Part shown: positions 10,702-22,999 of the stretch, one piece after another
How the letters are laid out: every line of letters starts with the position of its first letter
Position numbering within the stretch: position 1 is the first letter of the stretch
Origin: Jaapia argillacea MUCL 33604
Taxonomy: Eukaryota > Basidiomycota > Agaricomycetes > Jaapiales > Jaapiaceae
Direction of reading: 5' to 3'
NCBI GenBank assembly: GCA_000697665.1
Contig: KL197745.1
Location: 44,442 to 108,441 of the forward strand
Length of the DNA: 64,000 nucleotides
The notes under the pieces: generated by a model
What the model saw: only the letters and a program-made list of their open reading frames with translations
Told to the model about the DNA's origin: nothing
Databases searched by the model: none
Position numbers and translations under genes: made by a program

Positions 10702-12632
10702 TCACACAAACCAACCAAACAACTGGAGGACTTGGAAAACAGGCACGGCTGCAAGGAGCAAAGCCAAAACCTGTCCATACGTCCACGCATTTTCCCCAGG
10801 TGCGACAGTGTTCGAATCAATGGTATGCTCGATATCCCATATCGCAACGACAACGAGAGGGAGTGCGATGACGAATCGTTGGAGTTTGGGGGTGCGAATC
10901 ACCAGCCACGCGCGGGAGCGGAAATCGGAAAGACGATGGCGAAGGTAACGCAGGATGAAACGTCTCTTGTTGTGGGACATGGAATAGGATACGGGGCGCG
11001 GGAGACGTTGAGGGGTGAATGTAGTCCTAGCCAGAAGGCGGACTGGACTATCGTCAATGTACCATCGCAAAGGAGCTGCGATGAAGACACCCGCTGAGTT
11101 CGGCGCTGTAGTGTTAAGATACGGCACTGGTGCACGTATAGGATGAGCCCATGCCCTTCTCGCCGACTTCGAGAAAATAGCTTTGAGAGCCATCCCGCAT
11201 CGTCTCCAATCCCAGATGTAACCGAAGATAATCACGGTGGAGATGAGGATGGAATGTGCCATTTGGATTGGGCGAACGTCAGGGCTGACGGCAAGGGCGT
11301 TGTGATTGTACGATGAAACGCGAACGTCGACATTACATTCTGTTTGGCTACCAAAGCAAGGAGCGGTTATCGTGTACCAGAATGTGATGGCTGTGGCAAT
11401 TAGCCACCGATTCCTTGATAAGAGGAAGAGGAAGGGTCCTCTGGAGGGAGGCGAATAGGGTTCGACGAACCCAACGAAGTAGAGTAGTAAATTTTGGAAC
11501 TGGGTGACAAGGATAACGTGATAGAGGGTGATTTGGGACGTGACAGCGGTTACGATGGCGGAGATGTTGAGGGCGAGCGCCGTCGTCGTGAGTGCCCACG
11601 AAGCCGCATTATCGTCATTGTCGGAAAAGACAAGGGTAACAGGGAGCATAAATGCTTGGATATACAGAGCGATCCGTCCCTATACGAGCAGGAGGGCAAG
11701 CAAAGTCAGAGGGAACACAATTGAACAGGGCCACAACTCACCCCAATTCCGGCAATATCTGGGTTAGGAATGATTTCGCAAGGAGTAGGCCCAGGGGCAA
11801 CAACACCACATACACCTTGATCGACGTGAGCTACGATTCGCCGGAGTTTCTCACTAGGACGTAAAGTTATTAGAATCCAAAAGGCAATTGTCCAGATAGT
11901 CCATATCACCCCCAGGAAGCCTATGAGGAGAAACCGACGCCAACTGTATCTCAAGGGTAGGTCACCCTGCTTCCAGTTACATCGCTCCTCCCCAGCCCAT
12001 TTAACGGTCATACAGAAGCTACTGAAGTCGGCAAAGCGATATGACATCGTATTGAGCTTGATCACACCGCGAAGATCGAGAGCCTCGAGGCTGTGACTGA
12101 CTCGATAATGATGGGGCGGTAGAAGGGGATCGGACACTAGATGTAGTGGCCGAGTGGATCGAGTAGAAGGTAGCTCGCCCCGAGCGGTAATGAAAATGGG
12201 CTCGGAGCGAGACTGACGAAGGACCAGTGGTCGAAGGGTTTTCCTTTCGAAAGACGATAACGCCTGATGGACCCGAGGAAAGTGGTCGTGCAGCCCAGAG
12301 ATGTACAGAGGAATATAGACTTCCGGGAGCCTCGGATCGAAAGATCTTGAAGATCCGCCAGGCGGCGGGTATTCCAAAGGCGATATATATACGAGTGGTG
12401 TGTATTCCCTAGGTAGTGGAGGATACGACACGTCAGAAGATACAGGAAGTTGGTAAAGCTCAACCTGGTCTACTGCGCGACGTAATGCGGCAGGGGTGGT
12501 GGCCAGATCGAGGGCAAGGGCATCTCGATAGTAAAACCAGCGCCGCTCGGCGCACCAGACACGAAGAATATCCGAGGGTTCAACCAAGACAGGACGGTGG
12601 TGATCTGGCAATGGTCTGTTGGACTGTGGCAT
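10702..12632 (-). CDS. Polytopic membrane protein, unknown function
   Basis: Two exons, 12632-11742 and 11679-10702, join in phase 0 across a 62-nt intron (GTGAGT...TATAG) to give about 622 residues. The N-terminal ~230 residues are soluble and Pro/Arg-rich. Hydrophobic segments then follow: FLLIGFLGVIWTIWTIAFWI at about residue 235, a pair around the splice junction, three in the middle (including WALTTTALALNISAIVTAV), and two near the C-terminus (FVIALPLVVVAIW and VLALLLAAVPVFQVLQLFGW), about seven in all. The motif NPDIAGIG before the junction recurs, as I recall, in uncharacterised basidiomycete membrane proteins. Start chosen as the first ATG of the open frame. No catalytic motif is visible, and transport or sensing is only a guess. 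Confidence 0.8.
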
Positions 12633-14423
12633 AGATGTGAATTACTGAAGGTGAGGAGATCCGAGAGGATTGTCGACGAGCACGAGAGCTCATCTCGCGC
12701 GACGAAATATGACTGCGAAACGTTGAGGAAAACGATCGAGGTTGCATAGCCTCGAAAGGGGCAGCGGGAAATTGATGATGACTGCCGAAATGTTGCCGAA
12801 AGACGAGACTTGGACGAGACCGAGTACCAAGTCGAGTTCGTTCAGGACAACATGGTATTAGACAACAGGGCCGACGCGGTGTTCACCGTTCGTTGACAAG
12901 AGCTCCCTCGCCGATGCGGTGAGGCCTCCTTTCCTCTCCAACCTCCAACTCTGGCACACTTACTTCAAGTTATATTATCGAAATGGTTGTCGCTGCGTCT
13001 GGATATCACGAAATCTTTCTGCGACGCTCTTTCAGGTTTTCAGAATTTCCGGGAGGATATCGACACTGGACAGTGGACAGGCTAACGACCTCGAGATGAG
13101 ACTCTATTTTGCTTCCATCCCTGAACCACTCGATCGACTCGTCACTCAGGTACTCCGACATCCTCCCGACCGCAAACGCCGCGAGTTTCCAGTAGGATTG
13201 GATGTTCATCCGCCAATTAATACTCTGTGCCCTCTCAGGAGGGATCCTGGATCGAGATCTTGAGAGGTCGAAAGTTTGGGGCGGTAGTATCGGATTCTTT
13301 GCAGTATGGATAGAGACCGCGAATTTGGACTTCCCGGTGTTCTGGTATGTCCTTAGTGCCTCCTTATTGATGTCCAGATCTCATCGATATTGCATCCAAC
13401 GAACCTATACCACCGCTCTAACGATTCTGAATGATCTCCCTGTCTCATAACCTCTCAATTAACACCCCCCACATAAATACACATCCCGCGACGCCAACTT
13501 CCCCTCTTTTCTCCCTCCATCTCTGACAACCGCGCATCGTCATCCTACGATCATTGTCATAGCGGTGAATATAGGGGCAACGACGAGTAGGAGGAGGCAG
13601 TGCCTGTGTGGGCAGAGCGATTTATGGACTGCCCATTCCAGTCCTGTCGCACGCAAAGAAATTTAGTTCCCGCTTTCGATTGTCTTATGCTAAATTGGTG
13701 GGAGGTCGATCGTGTTTTGCTAGCAAGGTGTGAAGGGGTGCAAAATGTAGGAGATGTTCAAATAGAAGGCGTTCGTCGTCAATCTTTCGAGGTTTACTTC
13801 GTGTTGACCGATGGATCTGTGTGTTTCCGACCCTGGATCCACAACCTCTCAACTAACACAAAAACTTCTTGCTCCATGGCATTCACACTGTGGCAGCTAG
13901 CACAAATTTATCGAGTTGTCATGGACTGGAAATCTGTGTAGTTGAGCAAGATATGGCCTCTGATTCGATCCTACAGTTATGCACACTTTGAGCGTGCAGC
14001 TATGATTCAATCACAGGAGATCCGTGCATTATTTCGTGCCTACACCACCGACGAAATCGTTTGAATACAATATCTCAACATCCCGAATCGAATCAACTGG
14101 AGTACTTAGCGACAGTTAACAACGCGGTTGAACCAAGTGAAGGAAATGTCTCCGGCGTGAGATTCGAAGGGGTACGATTGACTCAATTCCTTAGATCACT
14201 AGCTGCGAACAAGAGATCCAGGAGGCAGAAGAACGAGAAAGGGAGAACAAGCCCATCATGTTTAGGCCGCCAGCGCGGATCACCATGAATCAACTGCGTG
14301 AGGTGCAATGCAGACAAATGGAAACGCTCTGGGCGGACATTGATCTGAGCCTACTTTCCTTCTACACTGTTGGCCGGCTGCGGATACATGTCTTTCGAAG
14401 CCGACAAATCTCCACCCGAGATA
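12633..14423. other. Gene-poor stretch, no supportable gene
   Basis: Several plus-strand frames of 60-115 codons exist (for example around 13600-13941 and 14061-14288), but they show no known motif, no consistent splice chain and no paralogue in the window. The left end should hold the promoter of the membrane-protein gene (ATG at 12632). The rest could be a decayed gene. Confidence 0.4.
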
Positions 14424-16019
14424 TCATGGACTGCAGAGGAGACAGTGGTCTGGAGGGCCTCTTCTCCGATTGACAGCTTGGAGCGATGGTGAATAGATGA
14501 AAACTTGTGACATAACTGAGGAAACGCAACGTACGGGTATACGGGCTACAGCTTGAAGAGGAGCAGGCCTCTTAACACGATTCGTTTCCCGGAGTTCCGA
14601 GCGGGAGTTCCTACGAGCAGAAAGAGCTTTGCAACCTAACTCAGTGACGGTTGTTTGGATGATACTCACAATGTGATCATCAACGAAATGGTGTAAAACT
14701 TGCCCAGGATCGCTTGAAAGAGAAAAGACCAATAGTTGCTCGCTCCCTGTTGTTCGGATGGATATATGGAGCAAGGGTCGCGGAAGGTGACTTTACCATT
14801 GCAATGTACAAAACCGCAGCCAGGACCGCACAAATGGCAGGTAAAGCCGCCGCTTCCCAGGATATAAGGATGATACGACGGATAGTCTATAAGGAAACCG
14901 TGAGAGCCTGTTCAACGGGCATCCGTTAAGAACTTACACGGCGGACGCGGCGCGTGAACACATCGGAACGAGACCGCCAGAGGAAAAGAAAAACTGTCGA
15001 CGATATCAGAGAAAGAGTAAAAATTGGTGGAAACGACGCACGAATGGACGTGAGCGTCAAATCCAGTACTAGATCGCATCTGTCAGTTCCGAGAGGATGG
15101 TCCCGTAGGACTTACACACCTGCGGATAGTATGAGGCTCCAAATGACTGAATTACCAGAATCAGGGACAATCATATGAAACCGAGGGATCATACATACAA
15201 GGCGCGTTGAGCTACGCTAATATTAGCACTGTATCAATGTATAGAAGAGGCAAACGGTACCGGAAGTGAGGTGGTTCGACCGTGGTGAGTTAGGGACAGA
15301 CCGAACATAGCAAAGCAGAGATAAACACTCAAACCGATTGTTGACAGGAGCAACGAGGATAGTAATAGCTATTCAGATGTGTTGGGTATCGGTGATACAA
15401 AAGGGAAACAAAAGGACCTACGAGAACCACAAAGTTCTTATTTGTAAGCTTCCATTCCGATCAGCAAGCGGTGTTTGAGCAGGAGAATCATATCAAAAAC
15501 GCACCAACCAACAACGCCGAATCAAGAAGGTTTGAATGGGAGAGGCTAAAGCTGCAGTCTGTGGCAGTACAGGCTGAGTGACAATGACAGTGGGTTGTGA
15601 AGGTGTCTACTCACGACGGCGCTTTGGATCCTATCAGGCCAAGTGAGGACGAGTTGTTCACTCTATTAGAAAAAGGTGAGTCAGGATGTGCTGCGAAGTT
15701 GATAAGAGCCGACCTACCCAGTCTCCAAAATGGATTACGTCGAGTCGCCAGACTGCCGCAAAAGTTGCTATGGTTTGATAACTGTGACAAAACATCTGGA
15801 TCATCTCGACGGGGTCGCATAGACAGGGACGTACACCGCAACTACGGAGGCAAACGCGACCATCACCCTGATCCACTTGTGCTCGCGGTCGGCTCGAGAC
15901 CAAAATGTGATGGAAAGATCGAAGATCAAGCCAGTTTGAAAAGCTTGAACAGTCAAACTAGTGAATGTAGGGGCTAGGTAGGCCACCGGATGTGCTTGCA
16001 TGACGGCAGTGTACGACAT
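14424..16019 (-). CDS. DUF6534-family membrane protein, copy 1
   Basis: A many-exon gene read by alignment with copy 2 at 22936. Exon 1 (16019-15835, phase 2) encodes MSYTAVMQAHPVAYLAP. The next exons read WRLDVIHFGDW, then EQLVLTWPDRIQSAV, then SPIQTFLIRRCWL. A clear membrane helix follows (LLSTIGLSVYLCFAMFGLSL), then VIWSLIL, a long helix ending VFLFLWRSRSDVFTRRVRR, then TIRRIILISWEAAALPAIC. The end is GKFYTISLMITL spliced to NSRSELRE, the signature end of DUF6534 proteins (seven-helix membrane proteins of unknown role, strongly expanded in Agaricomycetes). The C-terminal tail runs to a TGA at 14424. Introns are about 45-60 nt with canonical ends. No disabling change was seen in the exons I could place, but two short middle exons are uncertain. 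Confidence 0.75.
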
Positions 16020-16329
16020 CGTCAAGTCGTGGTCAGAGGTTCTGAGCTTCAAGCAAATGGAGGTCCGGTGGCATTCCTTCCCAATGTACCCCCAGGTTAT
16101 CTTATAAGACCCAATATCCGATCGAGGGGTCTAGCTACAAGGTTTACGGTAGGCCGACAGTTTGTCCAGATGACCGTTGATAGTATGTCAGAAGCTTGAA
16201 GCGATATGTGTGTGGGGCATTGCCGTCCGACAGCTGAGCGATGGGGTTGAACTTCACGGGTAGAATGAATTGGTGGTGGAACTGGAAGCAGAGCACACAT
16301 TGCATCCGTGTCGGCCTCTTGGTCTGAGC

Positions 16330-16700
16330 CTAAAAACTCTAAAATCGTAGTTCGGTTCAAGAATCAAATTTCGATCCAACGCTGGCGTGATCGACTGTCA
16401 GGAGCTGTCAGCCTGTCAGCCTGAGCTCTGAACTTGAAGGCTGGGACCCGAGGTCGCCCTGCTCCCTCCGTTCGATCGCCTTGTACCTCAGCCTGCACCC
16501 TTTCGTCAAGAACAGAAGTTTAATCATCGGACGCCGTATTCAACTTCTCGACCTCTCACTGAGAAATAGTATCTTTCGGCGCCCCTCTACTGTTGGGGCC
16601 GCCAATGTTGAGGGAGAATTTCAACTGTCGACATGCATTGGTTACGCCCCAAACCCTATCGGAAGTGTTCACAGCCCGCTTGTTGCAGCAGATTGATGTA
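16330..16700 (+). repeat. Segment duplicated (inverted) relative to 23130-23760
   Basis: The part around 16590-16700 encodes GYAPNPIG...LVAAD on the plus strand and matches GYTPNPIR...LVAADS on the minus strand near 23500-23600. A shared word GATTTTAGAGTTTTTAGGCTCA-like (about 16330) occurs upstream of both DUF6534 genes. The coding fragment is therefore inverted relative to its neighbour here but not at the second locus. What the fragment belonged to is unknown. Confidence 0.5.
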
Positions 16701-17769
16701 CGTTTCTGCTTTCGTTGGCATCGGCGGAGATGAAGGTGCTTCTGGCAGTGATTCCGATTCTCAGTCGCGCGCGGGAGCCGTGCTTCAATTCGCCCTTTTT
16801 GGCTCGAGTACCTGTCCGGTCCTGACCACTTTCCGCCCTTCTGAAACCTTCAGGCCCCATTTCTAATATCGTTATGCCTTGAATCTTGTATTCATTAACC
16901 GTGCCTAGAACTTCTTCTCGTGGAACGGCTTTCCTCACTAATACTTGCATCCTCTCAATGGCATCTCAAGGTCCACTCGGGCCAATCCATCCCCCTCTCG
17001 AGTCCACGTCGTCGATTGTATCTGTTACCCATGGTCACCATCATTCTCCAAGTACGTGCCTTTTCCCCGATTTTTCGTTCTTCCACAATGACCACGATCC
17101 ACCACATGGCCTCATTGTCCTTCGTCAAGTTTTGGTATCTTCTATCAGTTGACGGAGTGAACTCTCAGCCGAGGTCAATCACTTTCCTCCTTCTTGCTTT
17201 CTCCCTCTGGTTCACACGAGCTCGTCTTTTACATAGACTTCTGCCGCTTCCAATGATGTGGTATGACGCTCACATCCCGCTTTCGACGTTGCGGAAATTA
17301 ATAGCTCGCCTACCAAGCTACAATCCTAACATACACGCTTGTTAACCAACTCAGCCTCTGTATTTCATACATATCATCCTATGAACCTTCCCTCACATAC
17401 AACATCGACCCATTCCGCACCCTGAACCCTTGCTTTCGCAACACCTGACACCCAATCCCAAAAATTCCGCCTATGATATTACTCAATGTCTCCTCTCATA
17501 TCTGAAGTCGGCGAAACCTTGAACCCTCTAGCTTCAACACTCAATCCTCTCCCCATAGATCACGTCATCCCCTTTCTGCCCCTTCCATACCCAGAGAACA
17601 AGCGAAGAATATCTCTGCACTAACCCACCAGCATCTAGACCTCTGTTCCCCCACCTCAATCCTCCGATCTCTATCTACCCCCCAATGACCGCCCAATTCA
17701 ATAAGCACTCCTCCGTCTTACTACGAGTTGCGAGTAAATGAACGTTCGATATGAACATATCTAATGGGC
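16701..17769. other. No supportable gene
   Basis: Pyrimidine-rich plus-strand sequence with frames up to 141 codons that show no recognisable motif. It lies between the duplicated segment and the 3' end of the minus-strand F-box pseudogene. Confidence 0.4.
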
Positions 17770-19384
17770 CTACGTAGAGCCACCCCTCGCAAGAGTTCCC
17801 AGCGTTTCAAGGTTCAGTGAATGGAACTCGTCAAGGTAGGGAAACGCGTCGACGATATACTGAGCGAGTGTCCTGACATCCCCTTCTTCCCACCACACAT
17901 CGTCGACGTTGAGGACCTTGACCGATGACCCAGCATCGGTGGTCTGGCAAAGGAAAAAGTTGAAGCCGATGGATCCTCGGAAGTCAAAACGATTCAGACG
18001 GAACGAGTCCATGTGAGAGGGACCAGAGAGGTCAAATTCAATAGACGGCGAAGTCAAATAAAGTTCCCGCAATCGGGGCCACGCCAAGGCCATCTGTTCC
18101 CTATCATGCGACGTGAGGGCGGTACAGTCCATCGACGACAGCACCCTCGAAGAGAAGATATTAAAGAGAGGTGAACGCGAGAAGCGGTTCAAGTAGTGCC
18201 ATTCCAGAATGGTCTAGTCTTCTGGATGGCGTGTTTCTTGTGTGGCCTGTATCAGGCCGACAGCTGATCCTCTTCAAATCCGGGAACTTTCGGAGTTTTC
18301 GAAAAAGTCGTAGTAGTCGGTTTGTTGCCACGGCCATGCGGGGATGATGGATATATGAATGAGAGAAGTAGAGGATATGAAGTCGAGTAATTGTATTACA
18401 CCCCTGCTATAACCATTGTAGATGTCGAGGGAGGTTGGAGAAAGGAAGCCGGCAAATTTTGTGACGCCGCGGAGTGGGGGTGAAGTGACTGCCTTGACCG
18501 AAAGGCATTCGAGGAAAGGGAGGGATGCCAATGCGTGTAACATCTTTGTGTTAAAGTGAGTTTTAGCATGAGGGCCAAGATCGAAGGTGCGAAGAAACTT
18601 AAGATGGGAGAAGGGCTCCATGAAGAGATCAGCGATAGCGAGCGACATTCTGAAGCTCTCAAGGCATTGACACCGCTCCAGCACCGCCTTGCATAGCGGC
18701 TCCATTCCGTAACCCCAAATCGCATTGTCCCTGCCGCCTGGTCGTTGTATCTCCAGTTCGAGCAATGATGACACCAGGAAAGGATCCATGTCCTCAACGA
18801 TCGCATCATCACGGATGTAACGACAGGTGCACGACCAGAAGAGGGATCGTAGGTAGGGTAGGAGTGGTCCGTCTCGCTGCGCTCCAATAACACGACAAAT
18901 CTCGACCTCTTTTAGATCTCCTTGCTCCATAATTCGTACTCGGGAAGCGAAGATGTTGAAACGAACCCAGTCGTCCGCCAAGAGGGTTGGAAAGGTACGC
19001 TTAAGCACCTACAGAAAGGCAAAATGAGCCCCCCCATCTCGGAGAAAACCCAATTATACTCATTAACTACCCAGCCATTTTGACTATATGACGCATCGTA
19101 CCCCCGATAGTGAGCTGGTATATCAGGATTTGGACTGGTGTCATAGACATATCCTTCACAGACAGGCTCTAAACGTAGAAGGAGATCGAGTAAGGGCTCC
19201 ATGCTCAGTTTCTCCCATAATAGGTCAATCGCAGGCCCTGATAAGGATCGGGAGCACATCGCTAGCCGGAATAAGTCTCTCTATCGTTCGTGAAGGTCGG
19301 GCGACTCAGCGACTCTGTCGTAGATGAGGTGACATATTTCAGCAATGCAGAGAGCGGATTTTGGGGAGTGGGCTGCCTAGTCAT
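17770..19384 (-). pseudogene. Broken F-box/LRR protein gene
   Basis: ATG at 19384 gives MTRQPTPQNPLSALLK. A frameshift then moves the reading to ICHLIYDRVAESPDLHER, where a TAG (19281-19283) precedes RDLFRLAMCSRSLSGPAIDL, a typical basidiomycete F-box start. The first exon ends at 19071, and an intron (GTAGTT...TGTAG) leads to GTG CTT AAG at 19008. The LRR region continues to a TGA at 18274-18276 and a TAG at 18214-18216 before reopening as ILEWHYLNRF and ending at 17770. With one frameshift and three stops this copy is dead, more so than the F-box pair at 6.3-10.4 kb. It lies between the two DUF6534 paralogues. Confidence 0.75.
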
Positions 19385-19503
19385 GATGGTGGAGATTAAT
19401 CTTAAGAACTGAACAGGCGAGGGAAAGTGAGTGCTGAACTTTTCAGGCGACAGCATGTCACCGTCACCACTCTGTCACGATTTGGAGTTCAGCGGCTTCG
19501 ATA

Positions 19504-20906
19504 ATGCGACATAGCAACTTGAAAGCTTGGGTCTGTATTAATGATACATCGCTTGTGGAATATCTCCCTCTCGTCACCACGGTGAGCGGTATCACGCGAT
19601 GCGAGTGCTATATTGCCTCTGAAACCGGGAAAGTGAGTGCGAACTGCGACTTGAGTCTCTCCGATGCCATTCGACTGATGCTGGCCCCTGATGTTTAAGA
19701 CCTTCACTGTCCGATGGAGAGATTTTGATCTTCAAAGGACGGTATATCGAACGATGTCTGTTGATGGCGTGAATGTTGATGGCGGCGGTGGACGCATCTC
19801 CACCAACGCAGGAGCGGGGCCGCCAGCTGTTTCCATTTGGGAAGGGTTTCTGGAAACAGACAGTCGCGCTCGAGCCTTTGTGTTCTCGAATTTACAAATC
19901 AATGGTGTGTACACCGCCTCGTTATCCTGAAATATGCCAAACTGATCAAATATGCTCAGAGGATGGCGAGAACGATCCGAGCAAGGTCGAGGCGAGCGCC
20001 TTGGGGACGATAGAGTTAAATGTGTACAGATTGTTTGGTAAGCCTACAGCACGGCCGGACGCTCCTGCCGTCGTCGCTGCTACAGGTTCGAAGGACGCTA
20101 AAGCCCACGGTAAGGTTGTGGCTTTGCAACAGCATTGCGTGCAGTGAGTTTAACAAAAGTACCCCCGTTTCCGTGGGCTGACCTTGTCAAAACCAGAGCT
20201 GGTGATCCCATCGGCATTCCAAAACTCAACCAACCGGCCATTGGCAACCTTGCGATCGCGAAAGAGCCTTTCCTGACATTCGTTTTCAACTACAAGCCTA
20301 TCGGTTGGATTCTCCTTTCGTCCATAACGCATCATACCTGATATTCAGTTTTCAGACATTTTACGGGCTGAGGCGATAGCTGGGCCATCATCAAATCCAG
20401 TACCCACGAATCCACGACGTGATGTCCCTATCCTTGTGGAACCAGACGACGCGCAGTGACCAACAAACGAGAGCCCTCGGTGGGTGCTATTCCGACGCCA
20501 GTCAAGTCAGAGAGCTCGAATGTCACTCTCCAAGTCCCATCGTCGAGCAAGGTTAAGGTAGAGACAGGACCAACTCCCTCCCTCAAGCGACGTGCCACGT
20601 CGAATGTGGGCGAGCAGACTCACGGAGATACCGATATCAAGCAATTGATGTCTGCGCTGCAGGCAGAGAAGAAGCGTGTGCGGGAGAGCCTGGTTCGCAA
20701 ATTACCCATCCTCCCCGTATTTGCTTCATTCTGACACAACAACTATCTAGGCCAAGGTCGAGAGGCTCGAGCGTGAAGTTTCCGAGTCACTAGGTTCCAA
20801 GAGGCAGAAACGAGAACCTGATATCGAACCCAAGTTTGAACCGAAACGTGAACCTGGGACCCTTCCTGCCAGGATTTTCATCGACTTGACTGACGATGAT
20901 GTATAG
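19504..20906 (+). CDS. DUF7918-family protein with C-terminal coiled coil and SIM-like tail
   Basis: Exons read by splice sites: 19504-19632 (LKAWVCIND...ASETGK), 19700-19904 (TFTVRW...VDGVNVDGGGG), 19960-20143 (LGTIELNVYRLFGK), 20197-about 20303 (FVFNYKPI), then DILRAEAIAGPSSN. This succession matches DUF7918 proteins, abundant in Agaricomycetes and of unknown function, often nuclear. The 3' part encodes a Lys/Ser-rich linker, a short coiled coil (SALQAEKKRVRESL spliced to AKVERLEREV) and the tail RIFIDLTDDDV before TAG at 20904-20906. IDLTDDD fits a SUMO-interacting motif. The join around 20420-20458 is unresolved: a TGA is read through unless a very short intron (about 38 nt) removes it, so a small lesion cannot be excluded. 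Confidence 0.75.
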
Positions 20907-21365
20907 TATAAGTCACCGTAGTCGCCATTTACCTCGAAATCTGTATCATCGCCGAGCTTCCATCGCCCACAAATACTCATCAATTTAAGAATGACCACCT
21001 GGAAGGGAAGTATCGTGCTTTGGCGTTCCCTCCATCCCAAGGCACATGCGGCCGACGATGCTGTCTTCCCTATGATCTAACCCAAAACATCTGCCACACC
21101 CGACACGGACAATGGCCATTCATCTGATTTATATCGAACCCAGGTTAGATGACCTGAGTGTCTACAAGGATTGCACAGTCTCTGAGGTCGGCATGGATTA
21201 ACTTCATCAAATTCAGTACAGGAAGGCAGAGGGGCTTCGATCCGGCATTGAATGTGCCGTTCCCCTAGACCATGTTCGACTCTAGATAGATGTCTTTCGG
21301 AGATGATGGCTCTTCACCCAAGTCATGATGAACGGACGATGAGACGTTAGTCTGTAGACTATCTC
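20907..21365. other. Convergent 3' regions, no gene
   Basis: Sequence between the stop of the DUF7918 gene (plus) and the stop of the second DUF6534 gene (minus). It contains only short frames and presumably both 3' UTRs. Confidence 0.5.
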
Positions 21366-22936
21366 CTATGGAAAACTGAGAGGGATGGTCAGCGCACGGT
21401 AGTGATTTGAGTCGACAACGAAAACAGAGCGTACAGGTGGATTCCCCACTACTCGACGAGGGGTCACAGGTCTCTCGACGCAATGGGACTTCCGAAAATC
21501 GGCTCGAGCATTCCTGTCAAGAATAAAGCGTTCATGATTTTATTCCACAACTGAGATGCGGATGAATCCTCACAACGTGATTAACAATGAGATGGCGTAG
21601 AACTTGCCCAGATTCGCATGAAAAAATAGCGACCAATAATTGCTACGTCCCTACAGACCCACACATGAATACGCAGAAATGGGAGCGATGGGGGTCTGTA
21701 TACCATTGTTATATAGAGCAGCGCTGACAACACCGCACAGATAGCCGGTATGGCTGCGGCTTCCCAGGAAATAAGCATGATACGACGGATCGTCTGCAAA
21801 CCGACCGTCGGCATGCAGTTCGAGAGGTGACACCATCCGGAGACTTACACGACGAACACGGCGGGTGAAAACATCTGAGCGAGAGTGCCAAAGGAAAATG
21901 AAAACTGTTCCCGATATCAGCGAGGGAATCGCGAAGGGACAAGACTGAGCGCACGAATGCTTGTGAGAGCGAAATCGAGCACTGAATTCAATGGATGTTC
22001 AATTCTGAGCTGATGGTCAACATGAGGGGTTTTTCATACCTGCGGTTAATATCAGACTCCAGTTGTCTATATGACCGCCATTAGTTAGAGTGCGACCTCG
22101 TCGAGACAAGACACTCTACGCACAAGGTTGGTCGATCTACAACGCCGTGAGCATGTGGTCAAAATCATAAACGAAAATCATACCGGAAGTGTGGATCTTG
22201 GACCGTGAGATAGAGAGAGACTGAACATTGCAAAGCAGAGATAGATGTTCAAGCCAATCGTTGACGACAACAAGGAGGATAGCAAGTCCTGTCAATGAAT
22301 GAAATCAACGTCGTGAACAAATGCGTAGGGGTTTGACATACAAGGACTAGGGAGTTCTTGTTGGTGAGCTTTGAACATAGTCAGTGCTCGGTACTATCAT
22401 GGGAATTTCACACAACATATACCAGCCAACATCGCCGGATCAAGAAAACTTGGATCGGAGAAGACAACGCCGCCGTCTTGAGGGGAAGATACTGGGCATC
22501 AAAGACGTAAAACCGTTGGGGAGATCACTCACAACCGCACTTTGCAACCTATCAGGCCACGTAAGAACAAATTGCTCCGTCTACAAAACAACATCAACGA
22601 GGATCCCGACTTCTAGTCGGAAGACCTACCCAGTCTCCAAAATGAACTACGTCAAGGCGCCAGAGCGAGGTAAACGTTGCTATCGTTTGGTACCTATGAG
22701 AAACGGTGAGTGACGAGTCGAAAAACGACACTTAGGAAGTCAAGAATGTACGTTGCAATGACAAAGACAAAAATGACCATCATGTTGATCAACTTGTGTT
22801 CCATATGAGATCGAGACCAAAACTTGATGGAAAGGTCGAATACCAAGCCCGATTGAAAAGCTTGAACCGTCAAACTCGTCAAGGTGGGGGCGAGGTAAGC
22901 AACCGGATGTGCTTGTAATATGGAGGTGGAGGCCAT
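21366..22936 (-). CDS. DUF6534-family membrane protein, copy 2
   Basis: A paralogue of the gene at 14424-16019 with matching exon boundaries. Exon 1 is 22936-22752, the same 185 nt as copy 1, and begins MASTSILQAHPVAYLAPTLT. Later exons give WRLDVVHFGDW, EQFVLTWPDRLQSAV, SPIQVFLIRRCWL, STIGLNIYLCFAMFSLSLS, NWSLILTAG, TIRRIMLISWEAAAIPAICA and LGKFYAISLLITL spliced to NARADFRK. The tail ends at a TAG near 21366. The conserved phases and residues support both models and suggest purifying selection. The family is expected to form a seven-helix membrane protein of unknown role. One exon between the SLSHGPRSTLP helix and NWSLIL is poorly conserved and its limits are uncertain. Confidence 0.75.
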
Positions 22937-22999
22937 CGTCGAGGATTGACAAGGGGGGCGCTGGTGGTACTCGAGCCTCTTAGCAATAACCGTCAGTTT

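Noticed and set aside
10635-11097. Plus-strand frames of 78-138 codons
   Set aside because: They are antisense to the membrane-protein gene and show no motif or splice support.
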